DNA of 64,000 nucleotides from Gymnopilus junonius (Eukaryota > Basidiomycota > Agaricomycetes > Agaricales > Galerinaceae). Below the pieces are notes generated by a model. That model saw nothing but the letters and a program-made list of their open reading frames with translations, was not told the origin of the DNA and made no database searches. The DNA is taken from the NCBI GenBank assembly GCA_015501075.1, contig JADNYJ010000002.1, positions 1,240,001 to 1,304,000 on the forward strand, given 5' to 3'. Shown here in pieces: positions 1-10,887 of the stretch (its first letter is position 1; every line of letters begins with the position of its first letter). A program made the position numbers and the translations under genes.

Positions 1-1499
1 AGGACTAAAAATGTACCCATATGTGAAATTCCGAGGGCGTAAATTGGCCAGAGCCTCCAGTCCTTGATAGCCTCCCAGATCATCCCAGGTGTCAGACCCT
101 CGCGGTTATGCATATCTGATTTCGACGGGTCATCCCTCAAAATTCTAAGATGACACAAGTTCAATCAGTATACCCTCAATCCAATGATCGAGACCTGCCT
201 GTTGACCATGATGACTTCTTCTCTGATAAATTTTCGGAGTGAGCCAGAACTGTATTTTCTTACAGAAATAAACGTACCGTTCAGTAAACCAGCCTTTAGG
301 CCTGTACCATGCCTTCGTTTGTGTTGGGCCAGGAGGCATCAGTGCAAAAGAAAGAAGGCCAACCAAGAGGGTGAACCCTCCTTCAATGAGAAACAGGTAT
401 CGCCATCCTGCTCTCCCATGGTCTCCCCGAAGCTTGAGGATACCGGTGGACATAAATGCGCTCACCATGTCGGAACTGTAATTGGACACCCAAAACCAAG
501 CAAGTCTGATAGGCACTGTTGTGGCAAATTTATCAGAACGTAGGTTTTTAAATGGTCGAACCACGAACTTACATTCTGTCTTGGTGTAGAAATAGGACAG
601 GTAAAGAACGACGTCAGGAATAAAGCCTCCTTGCATAAAGCCCAGTAGACATCTATGAGAACATTCGACATTGACCCAAGCGACAGTACACTCAAGGAAA
701 GCACATACCTGCACGCCAAAAAGCTGCCTTTACCCGAGAGCCAAAACTGGGATAGAGAGACCAGACTCCAAAGAACCATCTTAGGATGGTCTATATCAGC
801 AAGAATGTCGCGAGTGAAACAAAGTGCCAAAACTTACCTGACAAGGAATCCAAACATCAGGCCCAACCCGTTTTGATACCAACTGAGATGGTAGCTCTGA
901 ATATTTCGAGTCAGTGGATGTTCAAAGCACGGCTATTGGAGCAAGCACCTGCACACAGAAAACAAAGACGGAAGAGTATATTTCCGAGGTTAAAATCGTT
1001 CGTGGTGAGGTGGAGATCGTTCAGGAAGTTGTCCGAATTAGCTTGTGAGATATTGCTGCGATCGAGTTCGAGCGAGAAGAACATGATGAAAGCCCAGACC
1101 ATTATACGAAAATCAATCTTCCGAACAATTTTCTATCATGTGCCGCATAACAGAGTGAGCAAAATTGCTATGAAACAAAATAACAGGAAGATAATATACC
1201 TTTTCTTCTCGCCATGTCCAGCGGGCCAGGGGATCAAAACGATGGGTATTTTCGTATTGAGGGGGAGGGCGATAAACCTCAAGGGTGGTCGGATCATCGA
1301 AAACAGATGGCTGGGTAGCAATTGCATTCAAGTCGAGCTTATCTCGCCTCCAGAACGCGAAGGCTCTAGTGATAGAACCTGGTTCCACAGGGGCGCCTAG
1401 CTCTGGCACATCTTCGGAAGAAGCTTGAGACAGTTTCTCATCGTCAATGCTGCTAGATGGTTCCTTGTACTTCTTGTTCTCCAAAAGAGTGGTGGACAT
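1..1499 (-). CDS. MFS permease, allantoate/anion:cation symporter (Dal5-like) type; 3' end off the window
   Basis: Plasma-membrane transporter of the major facilitator superfamily, closest in feel to fungal allantoate/nicotinate-type anion:cation symporters. The start ATG at 1499 opens a cytosolic N-terminus that is acidic and Ser-rich, followed by the RWTWREEK stretch that precedes the first membrane helix in this group. After short introns the reading continues with [25 protein letters not shown] and, later, [10 protein letters not shown] followed by a hydrophobic helix and [12 protein letters not shown], all typical of the family's N-terminal half. The coding sequence runs off the left edge, so the C-terminal helices are missing. 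At least five introns are needed to join the pieces. The substrate cannot be told from the sequence; Dal5-like is the best family label. Confidence 0.85.
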
Positions 1500-2008
1500 G
1501 GCTTGTGAAAGCAGAAGGTACCGAGCGACGAGCGAAGGGAGCTGAAGGGTGAAAGCTCCATTTCGATGGTGCAAGTTCTATTTATCGTCTACTCTACGCT
1601 GCGTTTGGGATGAGAAAAAAATCTGTATGTGGGTAAATCACACAATTTTAGAAGGGAGATTAAGAATGATATCTAACTGAGCACGCATTGCGCATTTGAG
1701 CTGGAGGATGGCGCAACCCCACATACCAAAAAGGGTGTTTTGCTTACCAAATCAAGAAGGAAGGTGTAATCTCGATCATCTAAAAATATAACACGCATGC
1801 ACTGTACCTCTGCCGCCAAGCCGCCTGCATGAAAACCAGGAAAAACCGATAGCCGTTAGGGTGGAGCTAGACCTGTGTTAAGACCAAAGGAACATGCTGG
1901 AAAGCAGATACGTGGGTCCTGTCAATGAGAGTGGATGCTTTCCTTGGTATTGTAACACATTTTACTATTAGTGGAAAGATTTACACTTGGATCTTATAGG
2001 TGATGACT
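1500..2008. other. Intergenic region, promoter side of the MFS gene and 3' side of CCT7
   Basis: About 510 bases between the start codon of the leftward MFS gene and the stop codon of the leftward CCT7 gene. It must hold the MFS promoter and the CCT7 3' UTR. I see no ORF with family features and no RNA gene. Confidence 0.5.
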
Positions 2009-3950
2009 TTAGCGCCGTCCCATGGGCATGCCACGGCCCCTGCCCCTCAGTGCGCGCTGCGCCGTGCCTGGTGGTGCCTTAGGTCCTGCATTGGGCTAAT
2101 ATAAACGTCAGGATGATGGAAAAAGCACGAAAGTTTGAAAACTTGCCGCTTCACTCTGTGGATTCCGAACCGTTTCATCAACACTAAGAATTAAGCAAGC
2201 GGCCTCGGCAGCGCTGCTAATTGCGTTTGTCTTCACCAGGCTAGGCTCCCAGACAAATGCCTCCATATTATCACGAATTCCGGTGGGACCGTCAACGTCA
2301 ACGCCATACCATCTTTCCCCAGCGGCGTGCTTCATGCGTAATTTGTTAAGAATATCTGTTGAGTCTAATCCGGCGTTATCACAGATCTGGCGCGGAATAA
2401 TTTCTAGGGCCTTTGCAAAGGCAGCTATGACCAATTGAAGTTTCCCTGGGATGCTTAACGCATACTTGCGTATGTAAGCGGAGAGTTCCATCTAAAAAAG
2501 AACAATTTGCTTAAGAGACATGTAGGAGCTGGCACAGAGTCGTACCTCAATAGCGCCTCCACCAGCAACCACCTCACCATTGCGGATGGCCCTTTTGACG
2601 ACCATAAGAGCATCATGCAAACTTCTCTCTACCTCTTCGATAAACTGCTCTGCACCACCACGAAGTAATAAGGTGCATGTCTTCGCTTTAGGACATTCTT
2701 CAAAGATATTGTACCGCTCGCCTCCAATTTGCCGTTCCTCGAACAACCCGCAAATTCCGAGATGCTCACGAGCAATATCAGAGCAAGTGGACTGGATGGA
2801 ACCACCAACTGCTTGAACCACACGTCGGAGGTCGCCTGCAGCCACCCTCCCTGCACAGAAAATATCTCTATCTGCAAACCACTGAGTAGCTAAGTCCCCA
2901 ATGGGGAGTTTGCTGAGGACAACCTTGGCACCCGTCTTTTCAATGGCCTGTAACTTGCGGTAGATGATCTCCCATTCAGCGTCAACAATGGCTTGATAAT
3001 CAGAGACCGCCTCCACACGGACTTCAGCATTGTCTTTCTCTGCTTTGAGCTCGAGTTCAACATTAAGACACAGGATAAGAGGGTTGGTGAAATGTTTAGG
3101 TTGTTGCTCAGCACCGGCATACGTGAAAGTTTTCTTGAATGCAACGCCACTTATGAGGAGGGAATCCTGCAAACCACCGCCAGGGATCTTCTTCACCCCG
3201 ATGAGTGACTCATCGAGATCTTCTGGATCTAGGGACTCGATAGCGTCAACCACCATTTTTGAGAAGAAAGGTTTTTCTGAATGAATAAGTTTCGAAGACA
3301 TCGAAGTTGACGCGCATTTCAAGAGCAGAGAACGGAAGCGTCTGGTATTGATCGATGAGTAAAGGCAAAAACTAAGGAGGCAGAAAATTACTCTGGATCT
3401 GACTTATCGACCGTGACTTGAAGCTCTTTGATGCGTTCGAGGGACTAAGCAACGTGTTAAAAGTGAAACTTGGGTAATGAAGGGAGGACGCCTACTAGTT
3501 GAGATGCCTTTCTGAAGCCCTTCATAATGATATGAGGACTGACGCCTTCTTCTATGATACCCCTGACTTCCTTTAGCAGCTGAGCAGCTAACAGGACAAC
3601 ACTCGTCGTTCCATCACCGACTTCTGCATCCTGGGCGCGAGCAATATCGACCAGAGTCCGCGCAGCCGGATGTACGATGTCCAAAAGCTTCAAGATTGTT
3701 GCGCCATCGTTTGTGATTTGAGCTTCACCTCGCTCATTCACAATCAACTTGTCCATACCCCTTGGTCCAAGAGTGCTGGCAAGCGTCTCGGCGATTGCAA
3801 GACAAGCCGCGATATTAGAAAGCAATTGGGGCTTGCCTTGAGAGGTGTCGGTGCCTTCTTTCAGAAGGACCACCGTTGTTTGCTACAAATCCGGTCAGGA
3901 GGGCTCAAAAAGACATGAAAACTACGTGCCATCGGTAAACCACGCTGCAT
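2009..3950 (-). CDS. CCT7: T-complex protein 1 subunit eta (CCT7)
   Basis: Subunit eta of the cytosolic chaperonin CCT/TRiC, the ATP-driven double ring that folds actin, tubulin and WD proteins. [37 protein letters not shown] and [11 protein letters not shown] are the group II chaperonin nucleotide-binding motifs; [20 protein letters not shown] and GGGAIE follow in the expected order. The tail ends [12 protein letters not shown], as in fungal eta subunits, with the stop at 2009. The last intron, 2096-2146 (51 nt), must use a GC donor (GCAAGT) to keep frame. The ATG at 3950 (MQRGLPMA) is the best start by homology, but the visible donor after GCAC and the acceptor before CAAACAACG leave the phase off by one base, so exon 1 is not settled. 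It faces RAD5 across about 200 bp. Confidence 0.93.
2096..2146 (-). other. GC-AG intron in CCT7
   Basis: Reading leftward, the exon ends NPQSEA, the intron begins GCAAGT and ends TTAG, and the next exon opens in phase 0 with [10 protein letters not shown]. No GT donor nearby gives the conserved glycine/arginine-rich C-terminus. The length of 51 nt matches the other introns of this window. Confidence 0.75.
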
Positions 3951-4102
3951 TTTTTAAAGAATGGTCTGGAGAGATTGGATGTAAGCTTTAAGTAAGACTG
4001 AAGACATCTGCCCAATTTCGACTCTGTTTGGCTTTGTTAGTAGTCATTACGCATTTTTGCGACGCGCTTTTAGTTCCCGTGAATTGACTCTGTCATCTCC
4101 CA

Positions 4103-4139
4103 ACGCGTCTGTCACTGGGATACCGTGTTTTCAACGCGT
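4103..4139. promoter_or_regulatory. Two MCB-like ACGCGT sites upstream of RAD5
   Basis: Identical CAACGCGTC elements with ACGCGT cores at 4103-4108 and 4134-4139, 31 bp apart, the second ending 12 bp before the RAD5 start codon. A related GACGCGC lies near 4060. ACGCGT is the MluI cell-cycle box bound by MBF/DSC1 in yeasts and drives G1/S expression of replication and repair genes. The function here is inferred from position and motif only. Confidence 0.5.
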
Positions 4140-4151
4140 CCTCTCTTTTAA

Positions 4152-7100
4152 ATGTCGAATCCAAACGTGCAAGCACCTAATGGGCCTCCAGATGGCTTAT
4201 TCTTCGCTGGGTCAGATGATGAAGACATCACAATGACTGGGGCTGAGATTGAACTTGAAGAGACTCGTTCTCTTCACGAAAGGTCGGAGAGTGTAAGCTT
4301 ACCTCAAACTCCGCCAACATCTTCACCGAGGTTGTTCCCAGAAAATCAGCTACTTTTCTTGCAGGATGATAATAGTGATGACGCCGTTATACCCGAACCG
4401 CTGGTCATTTCGACCCGTAGGAAACGGTCGAGTTCCTTTCTAGCAGCTGACAATTCCGATGTCGAAATTGTCGAGGCGTCAAGCTCCTCTAACATTGTGA
4501 CCCTGTCGGAAACTATTCCCGGATCTTCAACGTTTGTTATACCAATACCTCTACAACGGGAAGGACTGTCACCAAAGCCAATAGCCAAGAAGCGTCGTTT
4601 CGCATCGGAAGTTAAAACAACTCCCACTAGCTTTGTTGGCAATTTTCCCCCCACCTATCTTGGTGAAATAATTGTTCCAAATGCGTGGAGTACTGTTTCA
4701 GGCAAAGACTACGTTAAGGCAAACGAATCGGTCAAGGTGAAAAGAGATCAAGAAGATGAACCTAAACCAGGCCCCAGCAAAGCAAAATTGGCGAACACCA
4801 CCAATGACAAGAAGAATTCGGATGGAAAGAAACAGACCTCCCTTTTGAATATGCTTAAATCGCAGCCTTCCAAAACCAGCAAAAAGAAGACAGATACAAT
4901 CGTGCGCCTCGTTAACAGCAAAGGTTACGGTATGCACAAAAGTATTATATCAAGGCCCATCTAAATCTCTGTTAAGAATTTGGTCGTTTGCCGACCGAGC
5001 ATTCATGGTGGATTTCAAAGTTACTTGAGCTGGGTGTGTTGTATTTCATCCCCTCAGAGCACTGCATGACCAGCTTTTTTAGATATCATCGAAATTCGGG
5101 GTGTCATGACAGATTGCCCAGAGAGGCTGACGACAGGTAGCAGCCTGATTGTGACACTTCACATGTATATTCTGTCTTCAGCTTTCAAACCCTTCAAACC
5201 CTCTAATAAGGAAGAGAATACTGTCCCATTCGCGTTGAATGAAGGCCTTGAGACAGGGGATGAACGGTAACACTCAATTTACTCTGTTTTTTCAAGGTAG
5301 TTCATGTCACTCCTTCAGCACTCTCCGCGAACGCAAGAATTCAATCGTAAAGCTATTTGATATGCTCGGTCTAAAAGCTCGAGCTGGTGTCAATACCAAG
5401 GGCAAGAAGTATAATGCTCAAACAGAAGAAGATGCTCTAAAAAGACTGGCCAAACGTCCTGTGAAGAAAGTTAAAGAAATTGTCGGGGATGGCGAGGAAA
5501 TCGAAGTTGACGATGCAGAGGAACTTTCTAAGAATGATATTGATGAAATCTTCACAAAGTTAGTCTATTGTTTCGTGCCTGGCTTTGAATAATGTTTTCT
5601 TTTGTTGCAGGGCTCAACGCAATGATCGCAATCTGGCTGAAATGGAACCTGCAGAAACTTTTAGCCTTACTCTGCGTGGCTATCAAAAGCAAGCCTTACA
5701 GTACGTTTTCATGTGTATTACTTTGTATCGTATAGTAACCTTCGAAAAAAGCTGGATGTTCTCTATTGAAGCTGGAACTCAGGATGTTCGCGAGGCTACA
5801 TCTATGCATCCCTTATGGAGCGAGTAAGCCTTGCATTTTGTGCTCTGACTACTTTTCTCTCAATTCTTGCTAGATATGTATTTCCACAAGAACCTGTCAT
5901 GGATGGAGAAATGATAGACCTTACGGGGGACGAAATCCCCTTCTATTTCAATCCATATTCTGGTGAGTTGAGCCTGACTTTCCCCAAGGCAGAACGGACT
6001 TGCGAAGGAGGAATTTTAGCGTATGTTCAATGTTCACTCAGGGATTTCAGACTTGACAATATTTTTACAGGGACGGTAATTTGCGAGCATCTTATCTCAT
6101 AAACTTAATTCTTATCACGGCTATTTTCTTTTCCCTTCAGAAAGTGGGTATTCTTTATATCATTCATGACGGCGTGTTTACCGTTTTGCACAGTGGGCAT
6201 GGGTAAAACGATTATGTTGTCTGCACTTATCCAGACAAGTCCTCCTTCCGAAAATCCTGCAGAACCGCCAGATGTTCCGGTCAAAGCAAAGCAGCTAAGG
6301 TTGAACAGTGCCTTCCGCCTGTTGGCCAGCAGAAACCGCAATTCTCTAAGCCGCCATTTGCTACGTTGATTGTTGCTCCCACATCATTGCTGAATCAATG
6401 GCACGAGGAATTGCAAAGGTCAAGTAAACCTGGAGCTCTAAAAGTTTTTGTTTGGCATGGCCAGAACAGAGGAGACTTGGAAACACTTATCGAAGATGAA
6501 GAGGACAAGAACACGCTCAAAGTCGTGATCACTTCCTATGGAGTCCTTGCCTCCGAGCACGCGAAAACAGATCGTTCCGGCAACCTCAAATCTCCGGTTT
6601 TCGAAAGTACGTGTATTGTTTATTGAATTTCCTCGCTTGAACTTCCTTCTAGTCTGCTGGCTACGGGTCATTCTCGACGAAGCCCATGCTTGCAAATCAC
6701 GTACAAGTAAAACAGCCAAGGCTGTTTATGCCCTCGTTGCTAAGCGAAGATGGGCTGTAACAGGTACGGTCCTGTTTTCCCATTGGTATTATTTTCATAG
6801 CTCATGTCGATTTTTCTAGGCACCCCCATAGTCAACAGACTGGACGACCTTTATTCGTTGTTGTGAGCCTACCAAGTCTCATCATAGTTAGTAATTCTTC
6901 GGTCCTCATGATCCGTTACCAGAAAATTCCTTGATTTCAAGCCTTGGTCCGAATTCTCCTTTTTCCGTTCGTCAGTGTTGTTTAGCTTCCTTTGTTTGAC
7001 TAGCTTGTTGATCCCCTGACTAGGTTCATCACCATTCCATTTTTGGCTCGGGACCCGAAAGCAATCCAAGTCGTCCAAATAATTCTTGAGACCATCCTAT

Positions 7101-8761
7101 TAAGGCGGGAAAAGACGATGCGAGACCAAGATGGAAAACTCATAGTCGAGTTGCCACCGAAGGAGGTGTGTGTATTTCGGGTACTCTGTTGTCCTTCTCA
7201 TCTAAGTAGTTTCATCTGCAGGTTGTTGTTGAAGAGCTCGAATTCACTCCCCTAGAAAGGAGGATGTATGATTCAATATACCATTCCGCTAAGCGAAATT
7301 TCGAACAACTAGACGCTAAAGGCCTCGTTGGGAAAAATTACACCCATATTTTGGCTATGCTCATGAGGTGCGCGATGCAGATTTCTTATCTTTGTATGCC
7401 TTTGTAGCAACTTCCTCCAGGCTACGACGTGCTGTTCTCCATCCAAGTCTAGTTCTGACTAAGAACGACGAGCGAACTTTGTCTCCTGAAGGAGATGACA
7501 GGCTCACCGTAAATGAGCTTGTGGAACGCCTTGCAGGGAACGGTCAATCCCCTACTGGCACGTCAAGTACTTTTGTTGAAAATTTTATTGCAAACCTCGA
7601 TGTGGACGACAATGCGGACTGTCCGATCTGCTTTAGCGAAGTCGAAAATCCAGTGGTTGTCCCTGGGTGTATGCACCAATTGTAAGTCATCATGCTACCC
7701 CATATAGGTGGCTTTATGAGATATCCCTTTAGTTGCAAAGATTGCATTGTATCTCACATTGGCATATGCGAAGGGAAGAAACAGCAGGCGAACTGTCCGA
7801 CTTGTTCTACTGGTCCTCTCAAGGTACACTTTTATTTGGTGTTTCTCACATTAGACTTATATCTTTCACAGAGCTCGGAATTGTTGGAGATCATCCGCGT
7901 AGGTGAAAACTCAGGATCATCTAATGCATCCGAACCACGTGTTGTCCTTCGAAGAAATAACTTCGAATCATCTACCAAACTTGACGCTCTCATTCAGGAT
8001 CTACGTGCGCTCTTCTGCATTTGGCTTCCACAGAACAGTTCAGGTTAATTTATTACTCAGGAAAACTGAGAGATCAAGACCCTTGCTTTAGGGCAGTTGT
8101 TTTCTCGCAGTTTACAAGTTTCCTGGACCTCATCCAGGCTGCCTTGGAAAGAGATAAATTTGATCAATATCGGTTTGACGGTACAATGGACATGAAGAAA
8201 AAGGGGGCTGCCATCAGTGAATTCAAATCTCCTTCAAGAAAACCGAAGGTTCTCATTATAAGCTTGAAAGCTGGTGGCGTTGGCTTAAATGTAGGACTTA
8301 GCCTTTTCTTCATTTATTGTTCACGTGCTGAATATACCTCTGTAGCTGACATTTGCGAATCATGTTTATATGGTGAGTATGATTCCGTGTCATTTTTGCC
8401 TTCATTGACAGGTCTTTACCCTTAAAAGATGGATTGCTGGTGGAATGCTGCAACCGAGAATCAAGGTAATCATATTCACGAGGTTTCTCGCATCCCTTGC
8501 TTAATTTCTACGATAGCTATCGATCGTGTCCATAGGATAGGTCAGGATAAGACAGTCTACGTGAAGCATTTTATCGTATGCTCCAGTCGTTGACATCCGC
8601 AATTATATCTGAATTGTGTACAGGTTTCCAAAACCATCGAGAACCGCATTCTACAAATCCAAAGAAGGAAAATGGCCGTTGTAAATGAGGCCTTCAAAGG
8701 AAGTGGCAAGACAGATCCTGAGAGTATTCAGAACTTGAAAATTATGTTTGGTGATGATTGA
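4152..8761 (+). CDS. RAD5: DNA repair helicase/E3 ubiquitin ligase RAD5 (SNF2 family, HIRAN and RING domains)
   Basis: Post-replication repair protein: it remodels stalled forks with its SNF2 ATPase and, via its RING, directs Lys63 polyubiquitin onto PCNA. From the N-terminus: a disordered acidic region, a HIRAN domain ([18 protein letters not shown] to [10 protein letters not shown]), then the ATPase with [21 protein letters not shown] and [17 protein letters not shown]. An insertion holds the RING (CPICF, CMHQFCKDC, CPTC), followed by [25 protein letters not shown] and [18 protein letters not shown]. The stop is at 8761. About 22 introns of 48-65 nt are needed, all with plausible GT-AG sites. 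Motif I is split by three introns around two micro-exons (separate entries). MCB-like sites precede the start. It is divergent from CCT7 and followed by RNH1 on the same strand. Confidence 0.95.
6071..6075 (+). other. Predicted 5-nt micro-exon in RAD5
   Basis: GGACG lies between an intron 6021-6070 (GTATGT...TTTACAG) and an intron 6076-6140 (GTAATT...CTTCAG). Joined to the upstream exon ending ...TTAGC it supplies the end of Ala, all of Asp and the first base of Glu in the conserved ADEMG of helicase motif I. Confidence 0.7.
6141..6143 (+). other. Predicted 3-nt micro-exon in RAD5
   Basis: AAA sits between CTTCAG (ending 6140) and GTGGGT (starting 6144); the next intron ends CACAG at 6193. 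Its first two bases finish the Glu codon and its last base starts the Met codon of ADEMGMGKT. Without it the product reads ADVGMGKT, one residue short and lacking the conserved Glu; without either micro-exon the frame hits a stop at once. Confidence 0.6.
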
Positions 8762-9204
8762 TTTTCGTAATTTATGGACGGGCTATTTACACAAAACTTA
8801 CACACTTGTATCGCATTCAATAAGTTGGACAACTTCATAGGGATTATTCGTTGATAACCGCATCTTATTTTTACACGAAGACGCGCCTTTTGCTGACTAG
8901 TTTGAGTTGCGCGAAGATGCAGATCATGAGGTCAACAACTCATCATGTCACATGTGCAACGCGTTGACTCACCACGTGCAGCTAATTTGACTTGCAAATT
9001 TCAAAAGTTCCGACTTCTGAGTTCAAACTTCGATTTCGAAATTTGAACCGTTGCCGTAATCGTTGCGCTCTTGCTTTCTAATCAATAGCTAAGCTGGACC
9101 AATTCTGCCGTCTGTTCCGCCACAGATACCCTTACATTCGATATACCAGAGCCCGACCACCTAGTGCGGCCGTCTACAACCGTAGAATTAACGCTAGGAA
9201 AACC
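8762..9204. promoter_or_regulatory. Intergenic region, RNH1 promoter with an MCB-like site
   Basis: 443 bases between the RAD5 stop and the RNH1 start. It holds ACGCGT at 8959-8964 and ACGCGC at 8881, both MCB-like, plus CACGTG near 8973. No ORF or RNA gene is supported. The ACGCGT core matches those ahead of RAD5, which suggests shared cell-cycle control; that is inference. Confidence 0.45.
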
Positions 9205-10701
9205 ATGGCATCACACAGCAGCAAAGCAGGGTTTTATGCTGTTCGCAAAGGCAGAATTTCTGGAATCTACTCTACTTGGTAGAATGTCATGTTGATCTAT
9301 ATCTACCTAATATCTCACTTCGCATCAGGGCAGAATGTGAGGAGCAAACCAAAGGGTTTCATGGCGCAAAATATAAGAAGTTTGCCAGTTTCAATGATGC
9401 TAAATCATTTATGTCCGAGTCTCTCTCTGACCCTTCGGATCCTGCTGTGTCGTCCAATCCCACACCTAGCGATGTGAAAGGCAAAAAACGCGCTTTTGGT
9501 CCAGAGATTTCAGACACAACTGGTTGGGACGTTGTATACAGTGATGGTGCCTGCAAGGGCAACGGAAAAGTTGGATCAATTGCGGGAGTTGGAGTATGGT
9601 GGGGAGAAGGCGACACCAGGTATTTAATTTGAAGTCCGTTGAGATTCATTCTAACGTATGCTTTACAAGGAATATCGCAGAAAGATGTCCTGGGGACCAA
9701 ACCAACAATCGAGCAGAACTCATAGTTCGCGTTTTTCACTTGATTACGATCTGTCCATCTTATCGTATTTTCTCTAGGCTATTATGCGAGTGCTTGAAAC
9801 AACCCCAGTGACGAAAAAGCCATTGTTGATCAGAACCGATTCTCAGTACTCTATACAGTGCAAGTTGAACGAAACTTGCCTTGTTAATGTTATCCTGAAT
9901 ATACTTATCACAGGCTTTTTGTACTGGATGGCTCGCTGGCAGCAAAACAATTGGAAAACATCCTCTGGGGATGATGTGAAGAACGCAGGAATAATCCGCT
10001 GCATCTCAAAACACCTTGACATACGAGCTAAGTTAGGCCAGAGGGTTCAACTCGAATACGTGAAGGGACACAGTGGGGAAGTTGGGAACGACGGCGCTGA
10101 TGCCATGGCAAATAAGGGTGCTTTACTTCCAGAGACAGCGGAACGTGATTGGAAAGCCATAGAAAAAGGCCTTGATAAACAGCTTTCGAATACCGACAGT
10201 GACGACGAAGTCCCCAAATTGACCGTGCTAGCTCCTGCTCTTGGAGGAAATGATATTGTGGAGGTTCCAAGCAAGATTCAAAAGATCTCAGAGAACAAGG
10301 AGGCGTTTTCTATGTCTAAACTCGCGGCTGAAAATTCAACATTGGACAATTCTGCAGTAATGTTACTGAAGAGACCTCCGTCTGCTAACAATTTGTCGGG
10401 GCCATCCGCCAACCAAAGTGGACATCGGCTTTCATTATCCTCAAATACTAAGCACGACACGGACCGCTTGCACAAGAGCCCCCAAAAGCCAATTAGCATA
10501 TACCCCCATATTTCTGGAGAAAAATCACCGTTGACAGTAGCTTGTGCTCACCCTCCCTTAGTCCCAGTGGCAGTTGAAGACATAAATATAAATGTAGGTG
10601 ATCAATCACTATTCACCAGGAAAAAGCGGTTTAAGCATTTGCAGGATTATGGTGGTTGCTTGCTGGACGATGATGACTTAGCGAACGAGGTATTTGACTG
10701 A
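9205..10701 (+). CDS. RNH1: Ribonuclease H1 (hybrid-binding domain plus RNase H domain)
   Basis: Endonuclease that degrades the RNA strand of RNA:DNA hybrids. Five exons (9205-9278, 9329-9619, 9670-9724, 9778-9859, 9914-10701) give 429 residues. The N-terminal 45 residues form the hybrid-binding domain (FYAVRKGRISGIYSTW, then FASFNDAKSFM). After a linker the RNase H fold shows all four catalytic acids: YSDGACKGNGK, NNRAELI, IRTDSQYS and GNDGADAMAN, with WKTSSGDDVKN between. The last intron, 9860-9913, needs a GC donor (GCAAGT); the overlapping GT would break the frame. About 190 residues after the catalytic domain are low-complexity and not recognised. The start at 9205 is the first ATG that leads into the hybrid-binding domain. 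Confidence 0.93.
9860..9913 (+). other. GC-AG intron in RNH1
   Basis: The exon ends ATACAGT, the intron starts GCAAGT and ends ATCACAG (54 nt). T plus GC gives Cys and continues FLYWMARW, the conserved strand-helix of RNase H. The alternative GT donor two bases upstream reads LFVLD and loses the motif. Confidence 0.8.
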
Positions 10702-10887
10702 GGTTGTCAATTTCATTAATTGGACTTTCGACCACTTGGAACTTGTGCACGGAATCAGACAATAAAGTTGTAAAGCACGGTGTAAGGAGTGGCAGTTTCA
10801 GTGACAGCAGTGGTTACTTTACTAGTATGTTTGGCTATTGGCCTTGAACCACATAAACTTAAAGTAGTCCGTCATGATCGTGTCAAT

